This document shows positions 1-9,230 of a stretch of 64,000 nucleotides of DNA, in pieces (position 1 is the stretch's first letter; the number at the start of each line of letters is the position of its first letter). The translations under genes were made by a program, and so were the position numbers. Under the pieces are notes generated by a model. The model saw only the letters and a list, made by a program, of their open reading frames with translations. It was not told the DNA's origin and ran no database searches. This stretch comes from Shimia sp051201625 (GTDB lineage: Bacteria > Pseudomonadota > Alphaproteobacteria > Rhodobacterales > Rhodobacteraceae), in contig NZ_CP179203.1 in assembly GCF_051201625.1 (NCBI RefSeq), positions 1,426,001 through 1,490,000 of the forward strand, written 5' to 3'.

Positions 1-2
1 TG

Positions 3-374
3 GATTATGCCAGAGTTCAGATGCAGGGCGGTATAGATTTGTTTGCTGATATGGGTTTCCGTTTTCCGGGGTTCACGTTCCAAGGCTACACTTCGATACG
101 TTTGGCGCCACGACAGGTGGTTCATTTTCATGGTGATAAAGCCGTCATGAGTTTGACTTGCCCGTTCAATGCAGGCGTCTTTGATCAAGCGGAGTTACAA
201 ATATCGTATCCAGACAATCGCGTTCATGTTGAACGGTTTCCTGAGGTAAACCATTATGTTGAGCAGGTGGAAGCTTTTGGGCGCAGTTTAATACACGGTG
301 TTGCTTATGACTGGCGGCTTGAGGATGCACGTGGCACGCAGGAAATGATTGATACTGTATTGGCGGCTGGGTGA
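3..374 (+). CDS. Gfo/Idh/MocA-family oxidoreductase, C-terminal part
   Basis: The reading frame is open to the left edge of the window, so the true start and the N-terminal NAD(P)-binding Rossmann domain lie outside. The visible ~123 residues read as the C-terminal substrate-binding domain of Gfo/Idh/MocA dehydrogenases: a strand-rich stretch (FRFPGFTFQGYTS) followed by a line resembling the family's typical ending, with NHYVEQVEAFGRSLI and a final helix on sugar- or inositol-type dehydrogenases. The substrate cannot be told from this fragment. It ends with TGA at 372-374 and is convergent with pepF. The family call is fairly good; anything more specific would be a guess. Confidence 0.7.
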   Translation, partial: DYARVQMQGGIDLFADMGFRFPGFTFQGYTSIRLAPRQVVHFHGDKAVMSLTCPFNAGVFDQAELQISYPDNRVHVERFPEVNHYVEQVEAFGRSLIHGVAYDWRLEDARGTQEMIDTVLAAG

Positions 375-718
375 TCCTTACTAAGAGATGAAAACGTTTG
401 GATTTAACGGATCGGAGTTTTGCGCACTTTTAAGGGATTGACGGCGCCAAACACTGCGAAAGCACGTTTTCGTTTCATTGCGAGATAAGGCAATCAAACG
501 TCATTCAAGAGCTTTGATGTTATGAAAATTACCGGGAGATCGCTTTGCGACATCTTGGTTTATTTAGGACAAGCTTGGAAAGTGCTCCAATGTTGTGAGT
601 TATGCTTTGGGTGCTTGGTGGGCGCTTCAATAAGCATGGTGGGTTAACGATCCTGATTGAATGTTGAGATTTAATTTTGGTGTTTTACGCATTCAACGTT
701 GAACTTCGCACTCACCCC
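375..718. other. gene-free stretch between convergent genes
   Basis: About 340 bases separate the stop of the oxidoreductase from the stop of pepF. I see no convincing reading frame, RNA gene or strong terminator here. A 12-base perfect palindrome (TTCAACGTTGAA) lies just downstream of pepF on its strand, without a T-run. Confidence 0.4.
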
Positions 719-2539
719 TCACACTTCCATCGCTTCAAGTTCGTCGATCATTTCGGATATCATGTTAAGTCCTTTGTCCCAGAACTTTGGGTCAGACGCA
801 TCTAGGCCAAACGGCGCTAAGAGTTCTTTGTGATGTTTAGAACCGCCGGCTTTCAGCATATCGAAATATTTGTCTTCGAACCCTTTATCTCCGTCGGCGT
901 AAACTGCGTAAAGAGCATTCACAAGCCCGTCACCAAAAGCGTAGGCGTAAACGTAAAAAGGCGAATGCACGAAATGCGGAACGTAAGCCCAGAAGGTTTC
1001 GTAACCTTCCATGAAGTCGAAAGCCTCACCCAAGGATTCGGCTTGAACGGACATCCATATTGCGTTGATCTCATCTGGAGTGAGTTCGCTTTCGCGTCTA
1101 GCCGCGTGCAGCTTGCATTCGAAATCGTAGAATGCAATCTGACGTACTACGGTATTGATCATATCTTCAACTTTGCCGGCAAGAAGTATTCTACGCTTTT
1201 CCTTGGTTTCGGCAGCGTCTAGCATTGTCCGAAAAGTAAGCATCTCGCCAAATACAGAGGCTGTTTCGGCCAAAGTCAGCGGAGTAGAGGACAGCATTTC
1301 TCCTTGTTCAGCTGCAAGGACTTGATGCACGCCATGCCCTAGTTCATGCGCCAACGTCATTACATCACGCGGCTTGCCCAAATAATTGAGCATGACGTAG
1401 GGGTGCACATTGGTAACTGTTGGATGTGCAAATGCTCCAGGCGCTTTGCCTGGTTTGACGCCTGCGTCAATCCAACCCTGATCAAAGAAAGGTCTGGCGA
1501 TGTCGCCCATCCGGGTATCGAATGCATTGTATGCCTCCATCACCGTATCACGGGCGTCTTCCCAACTCACGGAGCTGGTGTCTTCCATCGGAAGTGGCGC
1601 ATTGCGATCCCAAACCTGCATGCGGTCAAGCCCCAGCCATTTACGTTTCAGTTCGTAATAGCGGTGCGATAGCTTTGGATAGGCGGCGACAACAGCGTTG
1701 CGAAGGGCTTCAACAACTTCAGGTTCAACATCATTGGAGAGATGACGCCCAGTTTGCGCGGTGGGCATGTTACGCCAACGGTCGATAACCTCTTTTTCCT
1801 TGGCCGCTGTGTTGTGCACACGGCTGAATATTTTCAAATTATCTTTGAACACTCGAGCGAGTTCGTGAGCTGCCGCTTCGCGTTTTGCACGATTGGGGTC
1901 AGTAAGGAAGTTCAGCGTGCCCTCAATGTTGTACTCATTGCCGTCCACGTCAAATGTCAGTCCTGCGATTGTTTCGTCAAATAACCGCTCCCAAGCGTCG
2001 CCGACGACCCCAAGATCGTGTAAAAATTTTTCTAGTTCGTCGGAAAGTTGATGAGGTTTCATAGACCGAATGCGGCGAAAAACTGGCTCGTAGCGGGCAA
2101 GCTCGCTGTTTTCTGCAAAACATTCTGCCAGCTTTGTCCCATCTAAACGATTAAGTTCAAGCGTAAAGAAAACTAAAGGAGTAGTGAAGTTTGTGAGCTT
2201 TTCCTGACAGTTAGCCATAAATTGAGCGCGTTCAGCATCGGTCGTGAGTTGATAATAGCGCAAACCTGCATAGGACATGATACGTCCAGAAATTTGAGAG
2301 ATTTTTTCATTTCTTTGGACGCACGTTAAAAGTTCATCTGGTGGCAGCGCAGCTAAATTTCCCTGATAATTTGCAGCAAAACTAGCGCATTCCTGTTCTA
2401 ACCAATCCAGATCGGATTGAAGTTTGGGAGAGTCGTCACTTGAGTAGAGGTCCGTTAAATCCCACTCGGGCAGGTTGCCAAGTTCTTTTGAACCACTGGA
2501 GGTGTTGGCATCCCGAACTGGAAAAGGAAATTTCAGCAT
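719..2539 (-). CDS. pepF: oligoendopeptidase F (M3 zinc metallopeptidase)
   Basis: A 606-residue cytoplasmic M3B peptidase that cleaves short peptides, normal length for PepF. The zinc-binding motif HELGH is at about residues 398-402 and is followed by a typical third-ligand helix (LAETASVFGEM) roughly 25 residues later. The N-terminal half is the helical PepF/M3 domain. The stop overlaps nothing; the gene stands alone, with a 160-base gap to the hydrolase gene downstream of its start. The ATG at 2539 fits the usual N-terminus (MLKFPFPV), preceded on its strand by a GGAG-like run. Confidence in the family is high; the natural peptide substrate is unknown. Confidence 0.95.
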   Translation of the reverse strand: MLKFPFPVRDANTSSGSKELGNLPEWDLTDLYSSDDSPKLQSDLDWLEQECASFAANYQGNLAALPPDELLTCVQRNEKISQISGRIMSYAGLRYYQLTTDAERAQFMANCQEKLTNFTTPLVFFTLELNRLDGTKLAECFAENSELARYEPVFRRIRSMKPHQLSDELEKFLHDLGVVGDAWERLFDETIAGLTFDVDGNEYNIEGTLNFLTDPNRAKREAAAHELARVFKDNLKIFSRVHNTAAKEKEVIDRWRNMPTAQTGRHLSNDVEPEVVEALRNAVVAAYPKLSHRYYELKRKWLGLDRMQVWDRNAPLPMEDTSSVSWEDARDTVMEAYNAFDTRMGDIARPFFDQGWIDAGVKPGKAPGAFAHPTVTNVHPYVMLNYLGKPRDVMTLAHELGHGVHQVLAAEQGEMLSSTPLTLAETASVFGEMLTFRTMLDAAETKEKRRILLAGKVEDMINTVVRQIAFYDFECKLHAARRESELTPDEINAIWMSVQAESLGEAFDFMEGYETFWAYVPHFVHSPFYVYAYAFGDGLVNALYAVYADGDKGFEDKYFDMLKAGGSKHHKELLAPFGLDASDPKFWDKGLNMISEMIDELEAMEV

Positions 2540-2702
2540 TTGGCGGCTCCGGTTAATAGAAAAGCTTTGATCGGAGATAGGCAGAGGTGGGCACGATGTT
2601 CAAGGGGGGAGCGTGCGTGTTGAACGTCTAAAAAGAGAAGATTGTCGACGAGACCTTTTAAAAAGGGCGGTTGTCTCATGCTGCCGGCACTTGAACTTTA
2701 CG

Positions 2703-3641
2703 TTACTTACACTGCTCGAAAAATAATGCGCACTGATCGAATAGCTTTGTTCGGCGGTCTGGCAGTTCCATCAGTACTTCGTGTTCACCTCCATGAATTA
2801 TCTCTAGTTTCCCGTCTGGCCAGCGTTGCATTCGGTTGTGAATCGCTTCAGCGTCGACAATGCGTTCGTTATCACCCAAAAATGTGATGCAGGGCAGGTC
2901 GGGCGACACCATTCGCCTTAGGTCACGACACTCTTTCAGCGCCTCATGAAGCCAATGAAGGCTCGGACCACCGAGTGCTAAGACAGGATAGTGTTTCAAC
3001 TGGCGCCGCATGTAGCTGTACATATCCGGATCAGCAGTCAAAGTGTTTCCCTCAAATGGTGCGTCAAGAACATATGCTTCGCTCGTAGATCCGGGCGCAT
3101 ACCGATGGCCCTGACGAGTTTTCTGGCTCAACCAGGAGAGAGCCCACGCCGCCGGACGGCGAAGCGCGGTCATTTCGATGCCGAACATCGGACCAGAAAA
3201 TACTGTTGCGCTGACAGGTAGGCCCTCAATTATTGCGCGCAAACCGATAGCTCCACCCATGGAATGTGCAACCAAATACCATGGTTGAGGAAAACTTTTG
3301 TGTTTGGCGGCTTCCAAAACAGCCGACACATCCAGCTGGTAGTCGGAAAACGCAGACACATACCCAGAGCGATGATCAGCGATTAAACGATCGGACAGAC
3401 CTTGCCCACGCCAGTCGATTGAGATCTGGGCAAATCCGCGCGCCGCAAATTCAGCGGCAGAGCGTCCGTATTTTTCGATGTATTCTGTGCGTCCAGGGAA
3501 TAAGAAGACGGTACCCCTCACGTTTTCACCTTGCCAATAAGCCATGCGAATGCGCACGCCGTCCTGTGCCTCTAGCCACCAAGCATGCGCTTGCGGTCCT
3601 TCGGCAATATCATGAAAAAATGGCGCGTTGCGCAGATGCAT
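2703..3641 (-). CDS. alpha/beta hydrolase, lysophospholipase (PldB) type
   Basis: 312 residues with an alpha/beta hydrolase fold. The nucleophile elbow is AHSMGG with Ser at about 127, the oxyanion-side strand is VFLFPGRTEY near 46-54, and a late GGEHEVL holds the likely catalytic His. The serine aminopeptidase S33/monoacylglycerol-lipase pattern suggests hydrolysis of lysophospholipids or monoacylglycerols. There is no signal peptide, so it is probably cytoplasmic. The ATG shares one base with the TAA of the SCP2 gene upstream (TAATG), which implies translational coupling and a shared lipid-related role. The exact substrate is inferred from the family only. Confidence 0.85.
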   Translation of the reverse strand: MHLRNAPFFHDIAEGPQAHAWWLEAQDGVRIRMAYWQGENVRGTVFLFPGRTEYIEKYGRSAAEFAARGFAQISIDWRGQGLSDRLIADHRSGYVSAFSDYQLDVSAVLEAAKHKSFPQPWYLVAHSMGGAIGLRAIIEGLPVSATVFSGPMFGIEMTALRRPAAWALSWLSQKTRQGHRYAPGSTSEAYVLDAPFEGNTLTADPDMYSYMRRQLKHYPVLALGGPSLHWLHEALKECRDLRRMVSPDLPCITFLGDNERIVDAEAIHNRMQRWPDGKLEIIHGGEHEVLMELPDRRTKLFDQCALFFEQCK

Positions 3642-3931
3642 TAGGCGAGAACCGATCCAAGCCGCATCGCTGCTCCCATGTCGCCATCGACACTGAGTTT
3701 TCCGGACATAAACGCTGCGGTTGGGTTCAGCTCGCCTTCGAGTATCGATTGAAAGGTTTCGACGTCAGCTGTTAGGGTCACGTCGGTGTCCTCATCTGAT
3801 GAGCGCACGCCGCTGTGATCAATCACAATGCTGCCTTCGCCTTCGATTGCAAATTTTGCTGAACCATTGAAGGCATCGCCGTCTAGTTTCTCTGTCAGGG
3901 CTTGTACGGCTGCCGTGATAATATCGGTCAT
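3641..3931 (-). CDS. SCP2 sterol-transfer family protein
   Basis: A 96-residue single-domain protein matching the SCP2/sterol carrier fold: an N-terminal helix (IITAAVQALTEKL), the strand pair AKFAIEGEGSIVIDHSGV, and the C-terminal half with AAFMSGKLSVDGDMGAAMRL, which is the family's usual lipid-cavity signature. In bacteria these stand-alone domains are presumed to bind fatty acyl or sterol-like lipids. It is the first gene of a two-gene unit with the lysophospholipase-like hydrolase, which it overlaps by one base. It is divergent from the TPR gene, so the ~70 bases between 3931 and 4002 must hold promoters for both. Confidence 0.88.
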   Translation of the reverse strand: MTDIITAAVQALTEKLDGDAFNGSAKFAIEGEGSIVIDHSGVRSSDEDTDVTLTADVETFQSILEGELNPTAAFMSGKLSVDGDMGAAMRLGSVLA

Positions 3932-4001
3932 GTGCTTAATCCTTCACATTGTCGTGCGCATCTTGGGTTCTGTTGACGCACAGGCTACACTTAACGCGAC
4001 T

Positions 4002-4583
4002 ATGGATAAATTAATGAGATACCTCAAACCTGTCGTCACGGCATTCACGTTTTTTTTAATGAGTTGTGCTGCCACGGGCGTCACGGCTCAAGATGCGCAA
4101 CACGTTGAAGATGAGTTGAAAAGTCTAATGCAGCAATTGCGAGGAGCAGACCCCGCGGTTGCTGAGCTGCTGGCTGATCGAGTTCGTCGAGAATGGAGCG
4201 AATCCGGTTCGGCAGCAGCGGATTACCTCTTGAGTCGTGGGCGAAAGGCAATGGAACTGGGCAACACGGATTCGGCGCTGGAACATTTTACGGCTCTGAT
4301 CGATCACGCCCCAGACTTTGCGCAAGGCTGGGCAGAGCGAGCACAAGTTTATTTTTTGTTGGAGCTTTATGGTCCTGCCGTCGGAGATCTTGAGCACGTT
4401 TTGGCGCTCATCCCAGACCACTTTGACGCGATAATGGGCTTGGCGGTTATGCTGGACGCCATAGAACGTCCCGAGGATGCCTATCAGGCCTACCTTCAAG
4501 TGAATACTATACATCCACACCAACCGGGTCTAACAGAAGCGCTGGCGCGACTCGAGCTCAAGCTTAAGGGTCAGAAACTCTAA
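4002..4583 (+). CDS. exported tetratricopeptide-repeat protein
   Basis: 193 residues when started at the ATG at 4002; 4014 is an alternative. An upstream extension to 3828 would run into the SCP2 gene and is unlikely. The N-terminus has a short basic region and a hydrophobic stretch (VVTAFTFFLMSC) ending near AATGVTA, so it is probably exported to the periplasm or is a lipoprotein with lipobox-like LMSC/A. Two or three TPR units follow (ALEHFTALIDHAPDFAQGW, then AVGDLEHVLALIPDHFDA). Such proteins act as scaffolds; no partner can be named. It lies 13 bases before the helicase gene and may be cotranscribed with it. Confidence 0.82.
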   Translation: MDKLMRYLKPVVTAFTFFLMSCAATGVTAQDAQHVEDELKSLMQQLRGADPAVAELLADRVRREWSESGSAAADYLLSRGRKAMELGNTDSALEHFTALIDHAPDFAQGWAERAQVYFLLELYGPAVGDLEHVLALIPDHFDAIMGLAVMLDAIERPEDAYQAYLQVNTIHPHQPGLTEALARLELKLKGQKL

Positions 4584-4596
4584 AAAACAAAAACTC

Positions 4597-7494
4597 ATGA
4601 CAGGCGGGGATATGGTCGGGGAGCGGCAGATAACGGCAGTGCTTGGCCCGACAAATACGGGCAAAACACACTATGCCATAGAAAGAATGTTGAGTTATCA
4701 AACTGGCATGATCGGCTTGCCGTTGCGGTTGCTCGCGCGCGAGGTTTACGACCGAATTGTGACTGCTCGTGGTCCATCGGTAGTAGCACTTGTCACTGGC
4801 GAAGAGAGGATAGTCCCGCCAAGAGCCAAATATTGGGTTTGTACGGTTGAAGCAATGCCAGAGGGGATTGGGCCAGACTTCCTCGCAGTTGACGAAGTGC
4901 AACTCTGTGCAGATCCTGAGAGGGGGCATGTATTCACCGATCGCCTTTTGCGCGCTCGAGGAACTCAGGAAACCCTGTTCCTTGGCAGTGATACAATGCG
5001 CGCCGTGATCTCTGAATTAGTGCCTGAAGTGTATTTTATTCGCCGAGAGCGCATGTCTGAGTTGACCTACTCGGGTGCGCGAAAAATTTCCCGAATGCCG
5101 GCGCGATCTGCGATCGTAGGTTTCTCTGTTGACAATGTTTACGCGGTTGCAGAATTGATCAGACGACAAAAGGGGGGGGCCGCAGTTGTGATGGGTGCGC
5201 TCAGTCCTCGTACGAGAAATGCGCAAGTCGAACTGTACCAAAACGGTGATGTCGACTTTTTAGTGGCTACTGATGCTATTGGGATGGGCCTAAACCTCGA
5301 CATTGATCATGTCGCATTTTCCGCCTTATCAAAATTCGATGGCCGCCGTATGCGCCCATTGGCTCCGAATGAACTGGCACAGATTGCTGGGCGGGCAGGG
5401 CGTGGCATGAACCATGGAACATTTGGCGTCACGGGTGAGGCCCATCCACTTGATGGCGCGGTGGCTGACGCGATCATGGCGCACCGCTTTACACCAATAC
5501 GTAAGCTTAACTGGCGAAATTCACGGCTGGAGTTTGGTAGCATTGATACCTTGATTGGCTCGTTAGATGCGGCACCCGATGCGTCCTTATTGATCAAGGC
5601 ACGTGAGGCGGACGATCTGTTGGCGTTGAAAACTCTGGCCGCGCAGGCGGAAATTCGAGCGCGCACTAACGATGTGAGTTCGGTGAAACTTTTATGGGAC
5701 GTTTGTCGCATTCCAGATTTTCGCGGAATCAGTCATGCAGAACACACCAATTTGCTTCAAGGCATTTTTGAATTCCTGCATGAGAGTGGGCAGGTGCCTA
5801 ACGACTGGATGGCCCGCCAAGTATATCGTTTGGACCGTATCGAAGGGGACATAGATGCGTTGTCCAAAAGATTAGCATTCATCCGAACATGGACATATGT
5901 TGCACAACGCAAAGGATGGATTGATGATGAAAAGCATTGGCGTGACGAAACTCGCGCGGTAGAAGATCGATTGTCGGACGCGCTTCACGAGCGACTGACT
6001 CAAAGATTTGTGGATCGGCGTACGTCTGTATTACTGCGCCGGCTCAAGCAAAAGGAGGCCCTTTTGGCCGAGGTGAATGATAAGGGTGAAGTGACCGTCG
6101 AAGGCGAATTCGTCGGACGGCTCGAAGGGTTCCGTTTTAGCGCGGACAAATCAGACAGTGGCCGGGAAGCCAAGACGCTGCAACAGGCAGCGCTGCAGGC
6201 TTTGGCTCCACAATTCCATCTGCGCGCAGATCGGATTTATAACGCTCCGGATACAGAGATTGATTTCACCGAGCAGGGTGGTCTGATGTGGGGCGAGCAC
6301 GCAGTTGGGAAACTGGTGGCTGGAGCTGACCCGCTAAAGCCAATAGTTGAGGCATTTGTTGACGATGAAGCTGGGACAGAGGTGGCGCAAAAAGTCCAAC
6401 GTCGCCTGCAGCATTTTATCGATCGAAAAATCGCCGCATTATTTGAACCACTTTTAAGTCTGAGTCGTGATGAGGAACTGATTGGCTTAGCGAGAGGCTT
6501 TGCTTTTCGGATGACAGAAGGTCTCGGTATTTTGCCTCGGGGCGAAGTCGCAGATGACGTAAAACAACTGGATCAGGATGCACGTGGTTTACTGCGCAAG
6601 CACGGTATCAGGTTTGGGCAATTTACGATTTTCATGCCATTGCTGTTGAAACCCGCCCCAACGCGATTACGGCTCGTGCTATGGTCCCTGAGCTGCGGTT
6701 TGCAGGAATTTCCTGAAGCGCCTCCTCCCGGTCTTGTGACCGTTCCCTCGGGTGATGGATTGCCGCGTGGTTATCACGCAATGGCGGGGTACCGTGCTGC
6801 AGGAGATCGTGCGATCCGCATTGATATGCTTGAGCGCCTCGCTGACATGTTGCGCGCAGAAGACAGCCGAGGTGGGTTTGAAGCCACGGCAGACATGCTT
6901 TCCATCACAGGAATGACGCTTGATCAGTTTGCCAACTTGATGGGTGGGTTGGGTTACAAGCCTGAAAAGGGTGAGCGGGAGAAAGTGAAGTTGACAGCTC
7001 CTGCTGCAACAGATTCCTCAGAACCAGTAGTTGAAGTAGAACTTGCGAAAGATAATGTAGTGGAAAAGGAGTCGCTAAAGGCAAATGCAGCGGAGGCTCC
7101 GAGCGTCAATGTGGCTGCTCAAGACCAAACTGAAGTTGTATCTGCCAGCGCGGATGCTAACGAATTTCCTGAAAGCGCCGATGTTTCGACAGACACGGAA
7201 GCCTCTGAAAAAGAAGTAGAAGTTTTCTACAAATTCACTTGGGGAGGCCGGCAAAACAATCGAGCCCCGCGTCGGGGTACTCCGCAGGGTCGTCGTGACC
7301 AATCAGCTGGAGAACAGCGAAAAAAAGATAATAAAGGTGGCAAACCGAGTGCCAAAACTGGAAAGCCAAAAGGAAAAGGTTTCCGCCGAGACGGTGGAAA
7401 CAAAAACTTCGAGGCGCGCCCGCCAAAGCAGGATAAGATTGACCCGGATAACCCATTTGCCGCAGCGCTAATGGGTCTGACAAAAAAAGACTGA
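4597..7494 (+). CDS. Suv3-like superfamily 2 RNA/DNA helicase
   Basis: A 965-residue ATP-dependent helicase. Walker A is GPTNTGKT at 17-24, the DEXH-type box is DEVQ at 99-102, and motif VI is QIAGRAGRG near 262-270. The layout resembles mitochondrial SUV3, and the gene is a standard alphaproteobacterial member of that group. The middle 400 residues are helical and unassigned. The last ~150 residues are low-complexity: an acidic/alanine-rich run and then a Lys/Arg/Gly-rich tail that likely binds RNA. ATG 4597 is used; ATG 4612 is an alternative just behind a GGCGGGG run. The S4-domain gene begins 4 bases after its stop, which supports an RNA-metabolism role. Confidence 0.9.
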   Translation: MTGGDMVGERQITAVLGPTNTGKTHYAIERMLSYQTGMIGLPLRLLAREVYDRIVTARGPSVVALVTGEERIVPPRAKYWVCTVEAMPEGIGPDFLAVDEVQLCADPERGHVFTDRLLRARGTQETLFLGSDTMRAVISELVPEVYFIRRERMSELTYSGARKISRMPARSAIVGFSVDNVYAVAELIRRQKGGAAVVMGALSPRTRNAQVELYQNGDVDFLVATDAIGMGLNLDIDHVAFSALSKFDGRRMRPLAPNELAQIAGRAGRGMNHGTFGVTGEAHPLDGAVADAIMAHRFTPIRKLNWRNSRLEFGSIDTLIGSLDAAPDASLLIKAREADDLLALKTLAAQAEIRARTNDVSSVKLLWDVCRIPDFRGISHAEHTNLLQGIFEFLHESGQVPNDWMARQVYRLDRIEGDIDALSKRLAFIRTWTYVAQRKGWIDDEKHWRDETRAVEDRLSDALHERLTQRFVDRRTSVLLRRLKQKEALLAEVNDKGEVTVEGEFVGRLEGFRFSADKSDSGREAKTLQQAALQALAPQFHLRADRIYNAPDTEIDFTEQGGLMWGEHAVGKLVAGADPLKPIVEAFVDDEAGTEVAQKVQRRLQHFIDRKIAALFEPLLSLSRDEELIGLARGFAFRMTEGLGILPRGEVADDVKQLDQDARGLLRKHGIRFGQFTIFMPLLLKPAPTRLRLVLWSLSCGLQEFPEAPPPGLVTVPSGDGLPRGYHAMAGYRAAGDRAIRIDMLERLADMLRAEDSRGGFEATADMLSITGMTLDQFANLMGGLGYKPEKGEREKVKLTAPAATDSSEPVVEVELAKDNVVEKESLKANAAEAPSVNVAAQDQTEVVSASADANEFPESADVSTDTEASEKEVEVFYKFTWGGRQNNRAPRRGTPQGRRDQSAGEQRKKDNKGGKPSAKTGKPKGKGFRRDGGNKNFEARPPKQDKIDPDNPFAAALMGLTKKD

Positions 7495-7498
7495 CGCA

Positions 7499-7876
7499 TT
7501 GTTCGACCCCGGCGGCAAACAACGGCTGGACAAATGGCTTTACCAAGCCCGTTTCTTCAAGACGCGGACACTGGCCGCAAAATCCGTAACTGGTGGGCGA
7601 GTGAGAGTGAATGGCCGAAAAGTAGTTAAGGCCAGCTGCTGTGTCGGCCGTGATGACGTGCTCACTTTTTCGCAGGGTAGTCGGGTTTGTGTGGCTCGAG
7701 TTGTCGGTTTGGGCTTTCGGAGAGGGCCCGCAAAAGAGGCCCGGACGCTGTATGTCGATCTATCGCCAGACTTAGATTCGATTTCTCGGTCGCCGGGTTC
7801 AGTCGGAAAAGGTCGTCCAACAAAGAGAGATAGACGTAATCTGGATGCTTTACGTGCTTCGCGACTTGAAGATTAG
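7499..7876 (+). CDS. S4-domain RNA-binding protein, Hsp15 (HslR) type
   Basis: 125 residues starting at a TTG; no ATG exists in a suitable place. The S4 RNA-binding domain occupies about residues 9-60 (QRLDKWLYQARFFKTRT, then GGRVRVNGRKV), as in Hsp15/HslR, which binds stalled 50S subunits carrying nascent chains. The C-terminal tail is basic. It follows the helicase stop by 4 bases, so translation is probably coupled. The pairing helicase-S4-ferredoxin-CarD is common in Rhodobacterales. Function beyond RNA or ribosome binding is inferred from the family. Confidence 0.88.
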   Translation: MFDPGGKQRLDKWLYQARFFKTRTLAAKSVTGGRVRVNGRKVVKASCCVGRDDVLTFSQGSRVCVARVVGLGFRRGPAKEARTLYVDLSPDLDSISRSPGSVGKGRPTKRDRRNLDALRASRLED

Positions 7877-7925
7877 GTCCCGCTGATTTAGGCATTCCCC
7901 CAAACCCGTATGGATGAGTTGATTC

Positions 7926-8264
7926 ATGACATATATAGTTACTGAAAACTGTGTCGCGTGCAAATATACAGATTGCGTGGAAGTCTGCCCGGTAGACTGT
8001 TTCTACGAAGGCGAAAACTTTCTTGTAATCCACCCAGATGAGTGCATCGACTGTGGTGTTTGTGAGCCAGAATGCCCGGCGGATGCAATCCGCCCGGATA
8101 CCGAACCAGATATGGAAAAGTGGGTGGAATTCAATAGAAAATATTCGGAAATTTGGCCGGTAATTATCTCAAAGAAAGACCCGTTACCCGATGCAGATGA
8201 TCGTGATGGAGAACCGGGGAAAATGGAGAAATACTTTTCTGAGGCTCCGGGTGAAGGTGGTTGA
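7926..8264 (+). CDS. fdxA: seven-iron ferredoxin (3Fe-4S plus 4Fe-4S)
   Basis: 112 residues, the size of FdxA. The cysteine pattern is that of a 7Fe ferredoxin: Cys9, Cys17 and Cys21-Pro with Cys50 for the 3Fe-4S cluster, and Cys40, Cys43, Cys46 with Cys25 for the 4Fe-4S cluster. The C-terminal extension of ~50 residues is typical of the azotobacter-type family. It acts as a small soluble electron carrier; the partner enzyme is unknown. A clear intrinsic terminator follows at 8429-8463. The Shine-Dalgarno is weak, and no better start exists. Confidence 0.95.
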   Translation: MTYIVTENCVACKYTDCVEVCPVDCFYEGENFLVIHPDECIDCGVCEPECPADAIRPDTEPDMEKWVEFNRKYSEIWPVIISKKDPLPDADDRDGEPGKMEKYFSEAPGEGG

Positions 8265-8428
8265 TCGTCAGTTTAAAAACTGACTTGTTGAAGAAAGCGT
8301 TGTGAACTGCTTCAAAAACTGTCCAAAAGGCAGTAAAATTCACCAGGTTAACTTTCGTGAACTGTAGCGCTTTAAATTAAGTGACTTTTGTGTTACTATA
8401 TTGTCAGATAGTAAATATATGCCTGCGA

Positions 8429-8463
8429 GCCATCCCTGCGGTAACACCAAGGGTGGCTTTTTT
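8429..8463 (+). terminator. intrinsic terminator after fdxA
   Basis: The arms GCCATCCCT (8429-8437) and AAGGGTGGC (8449-8457) pair over 7-8 positions with one G-U and are followed at once by six T residues (8458-8463). It lies about 165 bases downstream of fdxA and upstream of carD, so it separates the two transcripts. Confidence 0.8.
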
Positions 8464-8547
8464 ATCCGTGGTCATCCCGCAGAGGGAACATTGTTTTCGT
8501 GTGGGCTGGTTCGTTTGGGTCGATGGGGCTTATCTTAGGAAGTATAA

Positions 8548-9063
8548 ATGAGCAAAAACAACAAAAATGAGTTTCGTCCAAACGACCATGTGGTTTATCC
8601 AGCCCATGGCGTGGGCCAGATAATATCGATTGAGGAGCAGGAAGTTGCAGGAATGCAGCTGGAATTATTTGTGATTTCGTTCGAAAAAGACAAAATGACA
8701 TTGCGGGTACCGACCAATAAGGCAACTGATATCGGCATGCGTGGATTGAGTTCGCCGGACGTTATCAGTCAAGCGATGAGAACGCTAAAGGGTAAGGCTA
8801 AGGTGAAACGTGCGATGTGGTCTCGCAGAGCCCAGGAATATGAGCAAAAAATAAACTCTGGAGATTTGATTGCGATTGCTGAAGTAGTGCGCGATCTGCA
8901 TCGCAACAATGACCAACGGGAACAAAGCTACTCCGAGCGACAGCTTTATGAGGCTGCTCTTGAACGATTGACCCGCGAAGTGGCGGCCGTAGATGATGGT
9001 GACGAAGTAGCCGCTGCGAAACAGATTGGCGATGTGTTAGTCTCAAGGGCTGCAGCCGCCTGA
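8548..9063 (+). CDS. carD: CarD/CdnL-family transcription regulator
   Basis: 171 residues. The N-terminal RNA-polymerase-interacting (Tudor-like) domain spans about 1-70 with the family hallmark DHVVYPAHGVGQI, followed by a helical C-terminal DNA-contacting domain (KGKAKVKRAMWSRRAQEYE and beyond). CarD proteins bind the RNAP beta subunit and stabilise open promoter complexes, notably at rRNA promoters; in Rhodobacter-type bacteria many promoters lacking a T at -7 depend on it. ATG 8548 has a fair AGGAAG ribosome site. It is monocistronic, with the fdxA terminator upstream. Confidence 0.93.
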   Translation: MSKNNKNEFRPNDHVVYPAHGVGQIISIEEQEVAGMQLELFVISFEKDKMTLRVPTNKATDIGMRGLSSPDVISQAMRTLKGKAKVKRAMWSRRAQEYEQKINSGDLIAIAEVVRDLHRNNDQREQSYSERQLYEAALERLTREVAAVDDGDEVAAAKQIGDVLVSRAAAA

Positions 9064-9087
9064 TTTGTCATAATTTATCGGTTCATG

Positions 9088-9230
9088 GTTACTATGGCAC
9101 TACATTGGGTCTCTTGACTTTAAAGAGACGCCGGCAACGGGGTGCCCGTGATGAAGGCTACGAGGACTGCTCGCAAAGAGGAACTTAAGCAGCTACTTGC
9201 TGTTTGAGGAGGCACTGTAATCTTTTTTTG
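9088..9230 (+). ncRNA. possible small RNA or structured 3' region after carD
   Basis: The 350-base gap after carD holds a compact set of hairpins on the plus strand: GTCTCTT/AAGAGAC (9109-9115 with 9123-9129), ACGGG-GTG-CCCGT just after, and a weaker AAGCAG/CTGTTT pair near 9187-9205, then a run of seven T (9223-9229). The first hairpin alone could terminate carD weakly. An 18-codon frame (MKATRTARKE... to TGA) also lies within. It matches no RNA family I recognise. Promoter not identified; this is a candidate only. Confidence 0.25.

Noticed and set aside
830..1222. 130-residue frame on the plus strand inside pepF
   Set aside because: It lies wholly antisense to a well-supported pepF, has no ribosome site and no recognisable motif.
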